Below, piece by piece: positions 41,466-51,132 of a stretch of 64,000 nt of DNA; position 1 is the first letter of the stretch; every line of letters begins with the position of its first letter. The notes beneath the pieces were generated by a model. The model did no database searches. It saw only the letters and a list, made by a program, of their open reading frames with translations, and was not told where the DNA came from. Source of the stretch: Leucosporidium creatinivorum (lineage: Eukaryota; Basidiomycota; Microbotryomycetes; Leucosporidiales; Leucosporidiaceae); assembly GCA_001600635.1 (NCBI GenBank), contig BCKL01000032.1, positions 168,668 through 232,667 of the forward strand, read 5' to 3'. The translations under genes and the position numbers were made by a program.

Positions 41466-42644
41466 TCACCAAACCAGCTCAATTCCTCTTGCCGCCGCCG
41501 CCGCTTCCACCTGCTCTACCTCCTCTCGCGGGCGCGCGATTGTCTTCGATATTCCATCCAGTATCTCGCGCGAGAGGGCAAGGTAGCTGAGTTTCGGCTG
41601 GCAGGTCGTGTCGTTGAGCGTTGCGAGGAGGTAGGCAGTCGAGAGCGGAAGGTGGTCGGCGCGCTCTAATCGGCGGAAGGAGAAGGGAAGAAGATGGAGG
41701 AAGCGAATATGCTCGAAGAGGTGGATATGGCGGCAGCTCCGATAATCTTCTGGATCCTCCTCGGCTCGGAGGACGAGAGTTTGGAGATTCGGGGCGGTGC
41801 CAAGCGAGAGGAATACGGCGAGCAGATCCTCCTGCTTCACACGCCACTGGTCGAGGTCGATTGTTGCTTGGGTAAGAGAGTGGAAGGAGGAGAAGGAGAA
41901 GTTGAAAGGTGGAGCACGGCGGAAAACGGTGAAGCGGATGGAGACCACTGGCAATGACTGCTGAGATCTCCGAAGGAAGGGTTCTAATACTGTGGTGTCG
42001 ATGGCGGTGACAGGAATGTACGACTTGAGGTGCAGGGGCTTTGGGGCCGGCAGGAATTCCAACTCCCAGGGTGGATCGAGCTCCAGCTCGCGGAGGGCTG
42101 GGAGTAGCGAGAGCATAGCGAGTAGCCGCCTGGGTTTCCACTCGTACCGCCCTGTGACTCTCAGCGATCTGAGAATCCGGTTGTTCCTCATCACAACCTT
42201 CTCCAGCCATCCCGAACTCTTCCTCTCCTCGTTGAGGTCCACCCTAAGCTCGACGACTTCGGTGCACACCTCCAGCAGCTGTTCCGCCGCTTCTTGCATT
42301 TCCTCGTGGTCGGTCTCGCGGTCGGCGTAGACATCGAGGCGTCGAACAAGGCGGGCGATGACTGGGTTGGAGACCAAAGTGCTGACGATCCTCTGCAGCG
42401 TGTCGGACCCCGAGTCCGAATCTTGCTCGCCATCCCAAATTTGTTGTGAGAGGCTCAACGTGACGTGGTAATAGAGTGCTTCTCGAGCATATGGTAGTAG
42501 GGTCGAGCTGGTCCGGCAGCAGAGGGCTAGTACTCTTGCTTGCTCCTCCCGCTGGCGGTAGGTCTCGACCGAGCCAATTTCGACCGAGCCAATTTCCTTG
42601 ACTATAGCGCCGATGAGCTCGGGCGGGAGGATTGGCTGGGGCAT
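41466..42644 (-). CDS. F-box protein, 392 aa, intact
   Basis: One coding exon: MPQPILPPELIGAIVKEIGSVEIGSVETYRQREEQARVLALCCRTSSTLLPYAREALYYHVTLSL (F-box, residues ~5-62, PPELIGAIV...ALCCR...AREALYYHV). Leu-rich repeats follow (LVRRLDVYADRETD, LRSLRVTGRYEWKP, LRELELDPPWELEF, LQTLVLRAEEDPEDY). The family tail AAAARGIELVW ends at 41466. An 8-residue direct duplication (GSVEIGSVE) sits in the F-box loop. It is the intact sister of the two broken copies at 11.5 and 56.8 kb and the only one of the three with an open frame. It is preceded by leader copy B. Confidence 0.88.
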   Translation of the reverse strand: MPQPILPPELIGAIVKEIGSVEIGSVETYRQREEQARVLALCCRTSSTLLPYAREALYYHVTLSLSQQIWDGEQDSDSGSDTLQRIVSTLVSNPVIARLVRRLDVYADRETDHEEMQEAAEQLLEVCTEVVELRVDLNEERKSSGWLEKVVMRNNRILRSLRVTGRYEWKPRRLLAMLSLLPALRELELDPPWELEFLPAPKPLHLKSYIPVTAIDTTVLEPFLRRSQQSLPVVSIRFTVFRRAPPFNFSFSSFHSLTQATIDLDQWRVKQEDLLAVFLSLGTAPNLQTLVLRAEEDPEDYRSCRHIHLFEHIRFLHLLPFSFRRLERADHLPLSTAYLLATLNDTTCQPKLSYLALSREILDGISKTIARPREEVEQVEAAAAARGIELVW

Positions 42645-43283
42645 CGAGGGTGGATTTGGCTTGGTGCCGGAGAAGGGTAGCGGGCGAGGGATGTAGAGGG
42701 GAGGAGGCGTGGGCGAGCGATGAGGAGGAGAGGATCGCCGAGCGCCGAATGTCGAGCTAGAGAGAGCAGGAAGGGATAGATCAGCTTCTGCTGTGACTCG
42801 TATACGTCTTTGTTTACTGCATCACTCCCTCCGACTTACGAGAAACTGGCTCGCCCTCGCGCACAGGCCGTGTTGACGTACGAGTGGGACTCGAGACGGA
42901 GAGAGTCTCTCCGGCCGAGTAGAGCTCTGCAGGGGAGTGGAGGGGTCAGCGATGGGAGCAAAGAGATCTTGAGTGATGAGATCTCACCCTGAGCTAAACG
43001 AGTGCGCGCCGGAGAGCTTCCTAGCAGCGAGCGACGAACAGGTTGACGAGGACGGCGAGCGGGCAAAGAGCTGTAGCGAGTTGTGTCGAGCAGGTGGGGG
43101 TGACTGAATCGAGCTGAGCTTTGCTAGTAGCTTCTGTAAAGCTGTACTGCTTTCCTCCAGGGCGAGTCGAAGCGAGACGAGACGAGATGAAGTTGGGAGG
43201 AGAAAGAGCGAAAGGGACGGCCAGGTCGAAGGTCGCCTGCACCTCTCCACTGCTAATTCGGGCTCGCACGAGAGACTCAACAA
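42645..43283 (-). repeat. Conserved spliced F-box leader, copy B
   Basis: Exon A (about 43,283-42,988) reads in part FLLPTSSRLVSLRLALEESSTALQKLLAKLSSIQ...LFARSPSSSTCSSLAARKLSGAHSFSSG. It is followed by an intron at 42987-42927, exon B at 42926-42840, an intron at 42839-42757, and exon C from 42756, which runs into the F-box start with CTCGACATTCGGCGCTCGGCG. Exon C is nearly the same as in copy C at 56.69 kb. The order and positions of the two introns are identical in copies A, B and C. Confidence 0.7.
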
Positions 43284-43506
43284 CGAGGATCCTTTCCTCG
43301 AGAGACTTACCTCCCGCCTCTCCCTCTAGCCCCTACACGCCAAAGCTCAAGTCCGAGCCAGCCGCTTTCGGTCTCCCAGCTGCTTTCGAACGGCTCGATG
43401 CCTCAGCCGAAGGGAGACTGACACGAACAACTTGCACATCGACGGAAAGACAAACGACAGCACCGAAGAACGATTCCCGCCGCGACTACCCCTCCTCGGT
43501 GCTCGC

Positions 43507-45590
43507 TCAGAGCACCACCATCTCTTCCAGCTTGTAGTCGTCGGTCTCCTTGAGGCGTGCGAGCCTCTTCTGTTTCGCGCGCTCCTTCTCCTGCAGACAT
43601 CACGGCGAGTCAGCACTCTGAGCAACGCCGAAAGCCGAGGGGGAGGCTCACCGAGTCCGGCTCCTCCGCTTCCTCCTTAGCAGCAACCTTCTTCCCTCGA
43701 CCGCCCGTTTTGGCCTTCTTGCTCTTGCTGCTGTTGTACGTCTTGGATTTGGTCGAGGTTGAGGCCTTCGTCTTTGAGGAGGACGTGGAGCGCTTCTTCT
43801 TGGCGCGGTAGCCGATCCTGTAGGCGGGGCAGAGGAGCGAGAGCGATAGGTCAGCTTCACGAACGCAAGCTCAGCGAGACGAGAGCGAGCGAATGAACTC
43901 ACTCATCAACGTCGCTCTCCAGCTCATCCTCCTCATCCTCAGGCTCCTCCCCACTATCCGTCAGGTCAACCTCAATCTTCCTCTTCCTCCTCGGCAGCAT
44001 CGCCAACAACGACTCGGTATCCACCGGCGGACTATCCTTCTTTTTTGTAGCCTTTCCTCTTCCTTTGCCCCTCGGCGCGGCCTTGCCCTTCCCACCTGCG
44101 CCGCTCTTGCGCTTGCCCTTCGGCGCTTCGTCCACCTCGGTATCGGAAGACGACGGAGAGGTAGAGTCGTTCAGACGGGTGGTTTTGGGAGTGGTGGAGT
44201 TGCGAGTCTGGCGACGAGGACGAGTGGAGGCGGCGAGATGAGGAGGGGTGTCGAAATCGTCGGATTGCGAATCGGCGGCAGGCTGCGCTTGACCTCGTGG
44301 CTTGCGTTTGCTCTTGGTAGTCGGCTTGTTGGGAGCATCCTCTGACGTCGCTGCTCCCTTGCCCTTGCCCTGCCCATCGATGTTCCTCGGCGCCGACGTC
44401 GCCTGCTTCTTCAATTCGGCTGGGTCGGGCAGATCCTCCTCTTCCCCCTCCGAAGGCTCTTCGACGACCGCGTGTCCATTCTCGACCTCCTCCTGCACAA
44501 CGCTGACCGCCCTCTCCTCCCTCTTCGACCTCGGCGGCGCCCTCGGCCTCGCCTTGATCGCCTCATCGGCGCTCCTAAAGCTCGCCAGCAGCGCCTCCTG
44601 CCCGAGCGGTCGAGTGACCTCGTCATTGGAGAGTAGACTCTTTTGCCGTTGTCGACGAGGAGGGCGTTCGAGCTCTTGCTGCTGCTCGAGGCGAAGAGGG
44701 GAGGGACGAGGTTGTGGGCGAGCGGGAGGAGGATGGGAGCGAGGAGAGGTACGCTGAGCTGGCTGGCCGAAGACGGTCGGTCGGGGAGCGTCCTCGTAGA
44801 AGGTGAATTGGGAATCCTTGCCTTGAGCTGTCGACAGGTGGGCGGAGGTGTTCTTCTGCGGCGAGAGTGCTTCGGCGCTCCACCAAGGTCCCTTCTTCGC
44901 GCTCTGTTTCCTGCGATGAACGAGCTGGCCTGCCTCGTTTGCTGTAGGGTCGGTCGGGGCGACCTGGATGGGAATAGCAGGTTCCGCGACGTAGTCCGAG
45001 TCAATGTCGACGTAGGACAGGGCGTCCGAGTCGGAGGAGGGCTGTGGTGCGAGGGGAGCTGCAGGTGCGAGCGCGGCTTGCGCGAGGGATTGGTCTGGTG
45101 ATTTAGTAGGGCGATCGTCTGAGAGGCGGGAGGGGGATGAAGGTCGAGGAGCGGCAGAGAGCGAGAGGCCGAGCGAAGCGCTCGTGTTGGGCCGAGCTGA
45201 CGCCTGGTGAGCTACAGATGGAGAGACACGGCCTGTCGCAGCTTCGATGCGACGAGCTGGTACTGTCACTGCTGCTGGGGGATCGTCGTCGTCATGCTCG
45301 GTCGGAGGATCCTCCTCGTCGTCGCTGTCGGTCGCCACAACGAGCGGCGGTGCTGCTTTGATACGGTCGAGGAAGCTTCCGCCGGTGGCTCTGGAGTTGA
45401 TCTTGACGGTAGTGTTGTCTGCAGCTGCTTCTACAGAGAGAAACGGCGCCGAAAGGGAGAGAGAGCTGGTGAGCTCGAGTCGCGTCTGGCAGTTGAAAGT
45501 GGGGATGAGGTGCTCACCTGGCTGCTGTAGGTTGAGCTGCTCCTGCTTGCTAGCGAGCGCTTTCCTAGTCCTGTTCCGATTGCTGCTCAT
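43507..45590 (-). CDS. Large disordered, probably nuclear protein
   Basis: Starts MSSNRNRTRKALASKQEQLNLQQ with an early intron, then a long region rich in Pro, Ser, Asp and Lys (FLDRIKAAPPLVVATDSDDEEDPPTEHDDDDPP..., SRTRPRRQTRNSTTPKTTR-like, KGKRKSGAGGKGKAAPRGKGRGKATKKKDSPP). A LLAMLPRRKRKIEVDLTDSGEEPEDEEDELESDVDE segment splices to RIGYRAKKKRSTSSSKTKASTST... and ends EKERAKQKRLARLKETDDYKLEEMVVL. No catalytic domain is recognised. Basic clusters suggest nuclear localisation. The conserved-looking C-terminal KxRLARLKExDDYKLEEMVVL may be a binding motif. Head-to-head with PCC1 (89 bp). Function unknown. Confidence 0.6.
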
Positions 45591-45679
45591 CCCGTCGAAT
45601 CGAACCGAATCGGCGGGAGGCAAGGTGCAGCTCGAAGCTCGCGCTCAAGGTCTCCCTCTTGCGCTCCACTTGATTCATC

Positions 45680-46162
45680 ATGTCAGACACTGCAGACCGG
45701 TCTACTTGGCACAATGTGTGAGCAGAGACTACATATACGCGATGAGAGGTCACCGCTTACCCTCTGCTGTCTTACAGCGCCCTCACCATCCCTTTCCCTT
45801 CCGCTGCCAACGCTGAGCTCGTCAAGCGTGTAGTCGAGGTCGACAAGCCTCTCCGCCCTAGCGAGCTCTCTCGTACACTGACAGTAGACGGCTCATCTCT
45901 CATCGTGTACGTCGCCCATCAGCTCCCGCCGCCGCTCCGCCTGCTGACCTTTCCTTTCCCTCGCAACAGCGACTTTCGCGCTCGTACCGTCGCCCAAGCA
46001 CGCGTAGCTCTGGATCATGCCCTCTCCGACATTCAGCTTGTAGTGCAGACCATGCACAAGTTTGCGCCGAAGGATCAGCGGGACGACCAAGGCGAGAAGG
46101 AGCCCGAGGCGCCGTCGCTCGAGGTCGGACTCAAGGGCAGCTGGGATAGCGTGGCGAGGTGA
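45680..46162 (+). CDS. PCC1: KEOPS complex subunit Pcc1
   Basis: Three exons: MSDTADRSTWHNV | ALTIPFPSAANAELVKRVVEVDKPLRPSELSRTLTVDGSSLIV | DFRARTVAQARVALDHALSDIQLVVQTMHKFAPKDQRDDQGEKEPEAPSLEVGLKGSWDSVAR. The pattern (LTIPFPSxxxAxxVxxxLxVDxE...LxVDGxxLxVxFxAxxxRxLRxxxNxxLxxIxLVxxTMxxF) is that of Pcc1/CGI-121-linked KEOPS subunits. The complex makes t6A37 in ANN-decoding tRNAs and affects telomeres. The last ~30 residues are an acidic extension. Two codon-splitting introns (GTGTGAG... and GTACGTC...) support the model. Confidence 0.85.
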
Positions 46163-46769
46163 CGGGATGTGCTGGAAGAGAGGGAAAAGGAGACGCTCTT
46201 CAACGGAAGGGCTGGCCGTGTGCTGGTCGCGGGTCGTCGGAGGTGAGTGCTTCGCCGAGGTTTCAACGGCATTCGAAGGCGACTGACCATGTTCTCACCA
46301 TCTGCAGGCCCGGGTGGGTTTCATACGAAGCTCCTACCATATCGGCGGCGGTCCTGCGCGCCCCCCGCCGACCCGTTCGCAACTCGGCGCGCTCAAAGGA
46401 AGGCCCCTCTCGGTCGTAGTCGCTGGGGGGCCGTAGGGACACGCTTCTGTTGCCTGTTGATCAGGTTGTATGACTTGCAAATGTCATGCACCCTTAGCGC
46501 GTCGTCGATGTCGCTGCGAACCGCTGTCCAGCCTAACGTCCAGGGAGAGCGCCAGCGCCGAGAATCATGCCCGCCTCGCGCTCGCACTGCAAGAGCTGAG
46601 TAGAGCTACACGAAAGGACTACCCGAACTACTCTGCAGGCCGCGCTCCACCCCTCACCAAATTTGCACCTCTGCAGTGACCTCCTTGCCCTCGAGGGACG
46701 CGCCCGCGACTTGGCTCTTCCTCGCTCTCTTCCACTGCTCGCTTCGTCTTCTTCTCGACCTCGGCGGCG
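46163..46769. other. Intergenic, no supported gene
   Basis: Lies between PCC1 and the next plus-strand gene. Weak intron-like motifs (GTGAGTGCTTCGCC...TCTGCAG, 46238-46309) and short frames appear, but no domain or coding-quality frame. It may hold the PCC1 3'UTR and the next gene's promoter. Confidence 0.4.
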
Positions 46770-48677
46770 ATGATCCCTCATAATGAGTCCGAAAGGGCTG
46801 ACCAGACGCCACCATCACCCCAGTCCCGCTCACCACCGGCCAAAGCTGAGGACGGCGCGCCGCAAGCCGCACTGCAAGAGTACAAGGTCGCTAGGCTGGA
46901 CAAGGGCAAGGGGAGAGCATCACTGGAAAGCACAGCTGCTGGTGCGACTGGGAAGGGAGAGAAGGGTGGAGCTGCTGGCGCTGTGGGAGCTGGGGGCGCC
47001 GGGCAGGCTGAGAGCAAGAGCGGTAGCTTGAGAGGAGGGCAACGCGGTGAGACCCAAGGTGTAGGGAAGGTGCATGATGTGAGTTCATGTCTGTGCTATC
47101 CCCCAATACGAGCCGCCGAGCCTGACCGCCGCCCTTGCTGCTCGTCACAGGTTATCGACCTTACTGGCAGCGACGACGAGGACGAACCTACACGACCGTC
47201 GCCCGAGGTCGATTCTGATATCGAGATCATTGATGTGAGTTCCCTCAGCCTGTGAGCTGTCCGCTATCTAGCTCACGACAGGCGGGACTCGCTTCGCAGG
47301 ACCCTCCCCCGCGACCTCCGCCTCGAGCGCCTGTCGCTGCTCCGCCAGTACCCTTGCCAATCACCGAAGACAAAGCACTACTCCCGGCAGCGGCCCCTCT
47401 CAAACGGCATTCGGGCGACGAGCACCTGCACGAAGCACCTCCGCCGAAGGTGAGCTCAGATCGACGAGCCGAGAAGTCGGCGGAGGCTGACTCAACGTCA
47501 TCTACAGGCTCCCCGACTCGCTTCCCCTGTGCCCTCACCTCTACCACAGGGAAGTGTGGACGACGACTCCCGCTCTCTCTCGCCCGTTCGACGACCCTCC
47601 GACTCGCCTCGGCCGTCGCCAGAACCTGAGGTCGTCAAAGCTCGCTCGCCAACTCTCGCCTACCCAACGCCTACACCCATTGAAGAGCCGCCTACCCCTC
47701 GCGTCCTCCTCCGACATCCAGACGGCAAGACTGAGCTCACGGCTCGCAAACCTCCAACGCCGCCGCCCGACTCGGTGCTGTACCGACCGCTGGGCTTCGG
47801 CAACCTCCCAAAAGTCAGCGGTCATTTCGATCGCATCCTCCAGAACGCGTTGGACGCGTCGCCGGAGGCGGCAACGCCCTCCGCCGATCCACCCGCCCCT
47901 GCGTCGCAAAGCGCCAGCGCCGAGATCCCTCGGCTTTCGCCTATCCTCCATCGGAAACCTACCCAGTTCGGCGCTATCCAGCCCGCTCCCTCGCCAACAA
48001 AAGCGACCAGCTTCCTTCATCGTCGAACCTCCTCCGCGTCCCTCCTGATACCGACTTCCCTCCCCATGCCCGCCTCCTCACCTCATTCGCAAGCCTTCGC
48101 CACCGCACCTCAGCCCTCAGCCCTCGCCCTCAACCCCCAGCCCGTCAGCGACGAGGACGAGCGCCGCGCAGAGCGATTAGAATTCTGGACCGACAAGATC
48201 GAATACGCCTGGCCGTTCCACCAGCTGCGCATCCCTCACTCGGACGATCCAACTCCGCCCGAGTTGGAGAATATGGAGGAGGACGCGCGCTGTATCGGCT
48301 ACCCCGAACGGAGGAAGGTCATTCGAGGCGTGAGGACGTCGAACCCGAGCAGCGCAGGAGAAGGAGAGGCCGAGGGAGGAGACGCTGCGCCCGAAGACGA
48401 CTTAGAGGATGAGCAGATGATGGATGCGGTGGAGGGCGAGATCGCCATTCGACCGTGGGCTGTGACGGGCCTCGCCGAGATGGTCGTCGATGCGGCAGGC
48501 AACGAGCAGTGGAGAGGCGCCCACTCGCTCCCCACTCGCAAGGCTGCCAGCACCGCTCTCGCTACTAAGATGGAGCAGTTGGAGTTGGAAAAGAGTCGCC
48601 TTGCATTTGGGTACGAGAGAGAGGTTGTTGCGAGGGGATTGACTCTTGGGGGCGGCGGAGAGGCGGAGCAGGCGTAA
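46770..48677 (+). CDS. Disordered protein with SUMO-interacting motif
   Basis: Four exons. Exon 1 MIPHNESERADQTPPSPQSRSPPAKAEDGAPQAALQEYKVARLDKGKGRAS...KVHD; exon 2 starts VIDLTGSDDEDEPTRPSPEVDSDIEIID; exon 3 AGLASQDPPPRPPPRAP...; exon 4 carries most of the protein, with SEDERRAERLEFWTDKIEYAWPFHQLRIPHSDDPTPPELENMEEDARCIGYPERRKVIRGVRTS near its end. VIDLTGSDDEDE is a textbook SUMO-interacting motif (hydrophobic core plus acidic tail), with a second (DIEIID) close by. Pro/Ser repeats (SPVRRPSDSPRPSPEPE) could be CDK or phospho-binding sites. The EYAWPFHQLRIP segment may be a small folded or binding patch. No family recognised. Confidence 0.6.
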
Positions 48678-49107
48678 GAGCTGCAGGAGGGTCTGACTAT
48701 ACCACGAGTGTACCATACCCCACCGCAACTCGGTTTCATCCCCCGCGTTTTAATCTTCCGTTGGCCCTACTTCGCGACGGACTGTGCTACAGGCGAGCTG
48801 GCAAATGGAGAGTGAGGAGAGCGCCGAGCGCCGAGAGGGGGAGACTTGAAAGCGCTCGTGTTGGCCGCTCGCTTCAGTAAACGCGATGAGAGGTTCACAC
48901 TGCTCTTTTAGTTCACCAAGACCTCCCTAACGATCTCTGTGCTGAAATCGATTCTCGACCTCCTTGCTCACTCAGCCCTGCGCCCCTCTGCCTCCGCTCA
49001 CCTCTCTCGCCATTCTACTTCGCGCTTTAACCACTCGACGCGCTCTAGCTAGCCCCCTACAGCACCGGTACATTTCTTCAATCCCGTTACCTTCAAGCCC
49101 GCTACAC
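48678..49107. other. Intergenic before NPY1
   Basis: No gene is supported. The sequence upstream of the NPY1 ATG is pyrimidine-rich (TCTTCAATCCCGTTACC) and probably contains the promoter and 5'UTR. Confidence 0.4.
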
Positions 49108-51018
49108 ATGGCCTACTAGTGAGCAATCGCATCCGACTCCGGCGCCGCTTACCCGCTGACGTCGAACTCGCTCGTCTCCTTCGCTTCCGACAGCGCTGGA
49201 AACCCGCTCAACCGCCTCTCGTACCTACGATCCTCTGCCGCATTCCTCGCATCGGCGCTCGAGTCGGACAAGAGCCAGTTTGTCGTCTACGATGCGCTCA
49301 ACCCGCTGGTCGCGGCCCCGCTGGCCGATGGAACCAAGAAGCTGCTGCTTCTCAAGTATGGGGATCTGAAGCAGTACATCGTTGGAGAGGAGGGAAGCGC
49401 CCAAGAGCTGTTCAAGGGCGTTGACGGCAAGGAGGAGGTCGAGCTGGGACGAGTGCCCTCATTCATCAAGCCGGAGGGAGGCAAGACCATCGCCGAGCTC
49501 AGCGCGGCCGAGAAGCGGCATGTGTTCATCAATCTGGTCCGTCTCCTGCTTAACGACGCCTTCCGGATAGCTGGCTGACTCGCTCCCGATCCTCGGTCAT
49601 CCTCATCTCACCCCCTTCCTCTCTGCTATCCGCTCGCTCTCCCCCACATAACAGCCTCCCCTTGTCTTCCTCGGAGTTGATGAGCGCTCCGCCCCCGAGT
49701 CCGCCAAGTCCCTCCCCCTCTCCAAGCCCGACGAGAACTCGACTCTCGAATCTCACTCGCCGTACGGAGTTCCCTTTTGGGCCTTTGATGTCTCCACTCT
49801 CAAAGACGTCAAGAGCAAGCTGCTGAAGGAGAACAAAGGATCTGAGTTTGCCGATATGCGCGCTGGCATGCAGACCATCCCGAATGAGGAAGCTTCTATC
49901 GGCGCCGAGGGCCGAGCTCTCGTTGATTGGAACAAGAGGAACTTGGTGAGCTTGCGCGCCGGCCACCCCGAGAGTTTCTTGCTGATCTTGAGCTCTTCTG
50001 CAGTTCTGCCCCGCCTGCTCCCGTCCCCTTCGCTCGGTCTGGGCAGGATGGAAGCGCGCCTGCGTTCCCGGCGAGCCCTCGGCCGAGGGTCTCGACGCCC
50101 CTCCCGCATGCATCTCCAAGAGGGGCGTGCACAACTTCAACTACCCTCGTACCGACCCCGTTGTCATCATGGCCATCTGCTCGCCCGACCGCGAGTCGAT
50201 CCTTCTCGGCCGTCAGAAGGGTGAGTTGATTCGACCGGCTGGCTCGGCGCTCTTGTCATCTCGCTAACCTCACTTTCGTATCTTCGCCTCGCAGTGTGGC
50301 CCAAGAAGTTCTACTCTTGCCTCGCTGGGTTCATTGAGTCGGGAGAGACGATCGAGGAAGCTGTGCGCCGAGAGGTCTACGAGGAAGCCGGTGTCGAGGT
50401 CGGAGAAGGTGAGTTCGGTGTGACCTTCTTCCTGCGACTGAAGCTGACCTTCGCTTCTGCAGTCTTCTACCACTCATCGCAGCCCTGGCCTTACCCTTCT
50501 TCGCTCATGATCGGCGCCATTGGAGTCGCCAAGGAGGGTCAGACAATCCGTTGTGACCTCGACAACGAGCTTGAAGGTGCGTCTCGGCTGTTCATTCACC
50601 TCAAAATCCGCCTTCCCTTCACCCCGTCCTTCACCGCTCTCCCGAGCCGTTCGACGAGCACCGAGCTGACTTCTTCCTCGCTGTCCCGTGCAGACGCCCG
50701 CTGGTTCACCCGAAAGGAGGTCCTCGCTGTCATTCAATCGGGACCTGCCAGTCAGATGAGCCGCGAGGAGGTCGCTCAGATTGACGGCAAGGAGGCGGCA
50801 AAGGCCACCCCCGGAGGAGAGAACACCGGCGGCGAGGAGGGCTGGTTCCGCATGCCTCCCGCGTGAGTTCTCCCTCTCTCAGCGCTGTAGGCGCAAGATA
50901 GCTGACGTTCTTACTACACAGCACCGCTATCGCCAACACCTTGTGTGTTGCTTGGGCGACCAACTCTTACCTCGGCGCCAACACTTCGGCGCAGAGCTCG
51001 TCAGGCGGCAAGCTTTAG
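49108..51018 (+). CDS. NPY1: NADH pyrophosphatase (Nudix), NUDT12/NPY1-type
   Basis: Hydrolyses NADH and NAD-capped RNA to NMN(H) plus AMP. The reconstructed protein starts [42 protein letters not shown], with the first four residues on a tiny exon. The middle carries [29 protein letters not shown]...VFLGVDER. The zinc ribbon reads [56 protein letters not shown]. The Nudix box is [27 protein letters not shown], followed by [16 protein letters not shown] (SQPWPFPxS is family-specific). The end is ...[37 protein letters not shown]. Length (about 440 aa) fits. The C-terminal GKL is a weak type-1 peroxisome signal. The second Cys pair of the ribbon is spaced unusually far apart ([17 protein letters not shown]). 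At least eight short introns. Confidence 0.92.
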
Positions 51019-51132
51019 ATAGATCCTAGATCTCTGAAACGGAATAGACTCTCTGCGCAGCGATGTGCAATATGATATTCGATAGCTGTGTATGCACTAC
51101 TAGCAATGAGCTTCAACCGCTCTGTTTCGAAT

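Noticed and set aside
46238-46309. Extra PCC1 exon
   Set aside because: A GT-AG segment can be drawn, but it lies past a good PCC1 stop and joins nothing with coding quality.
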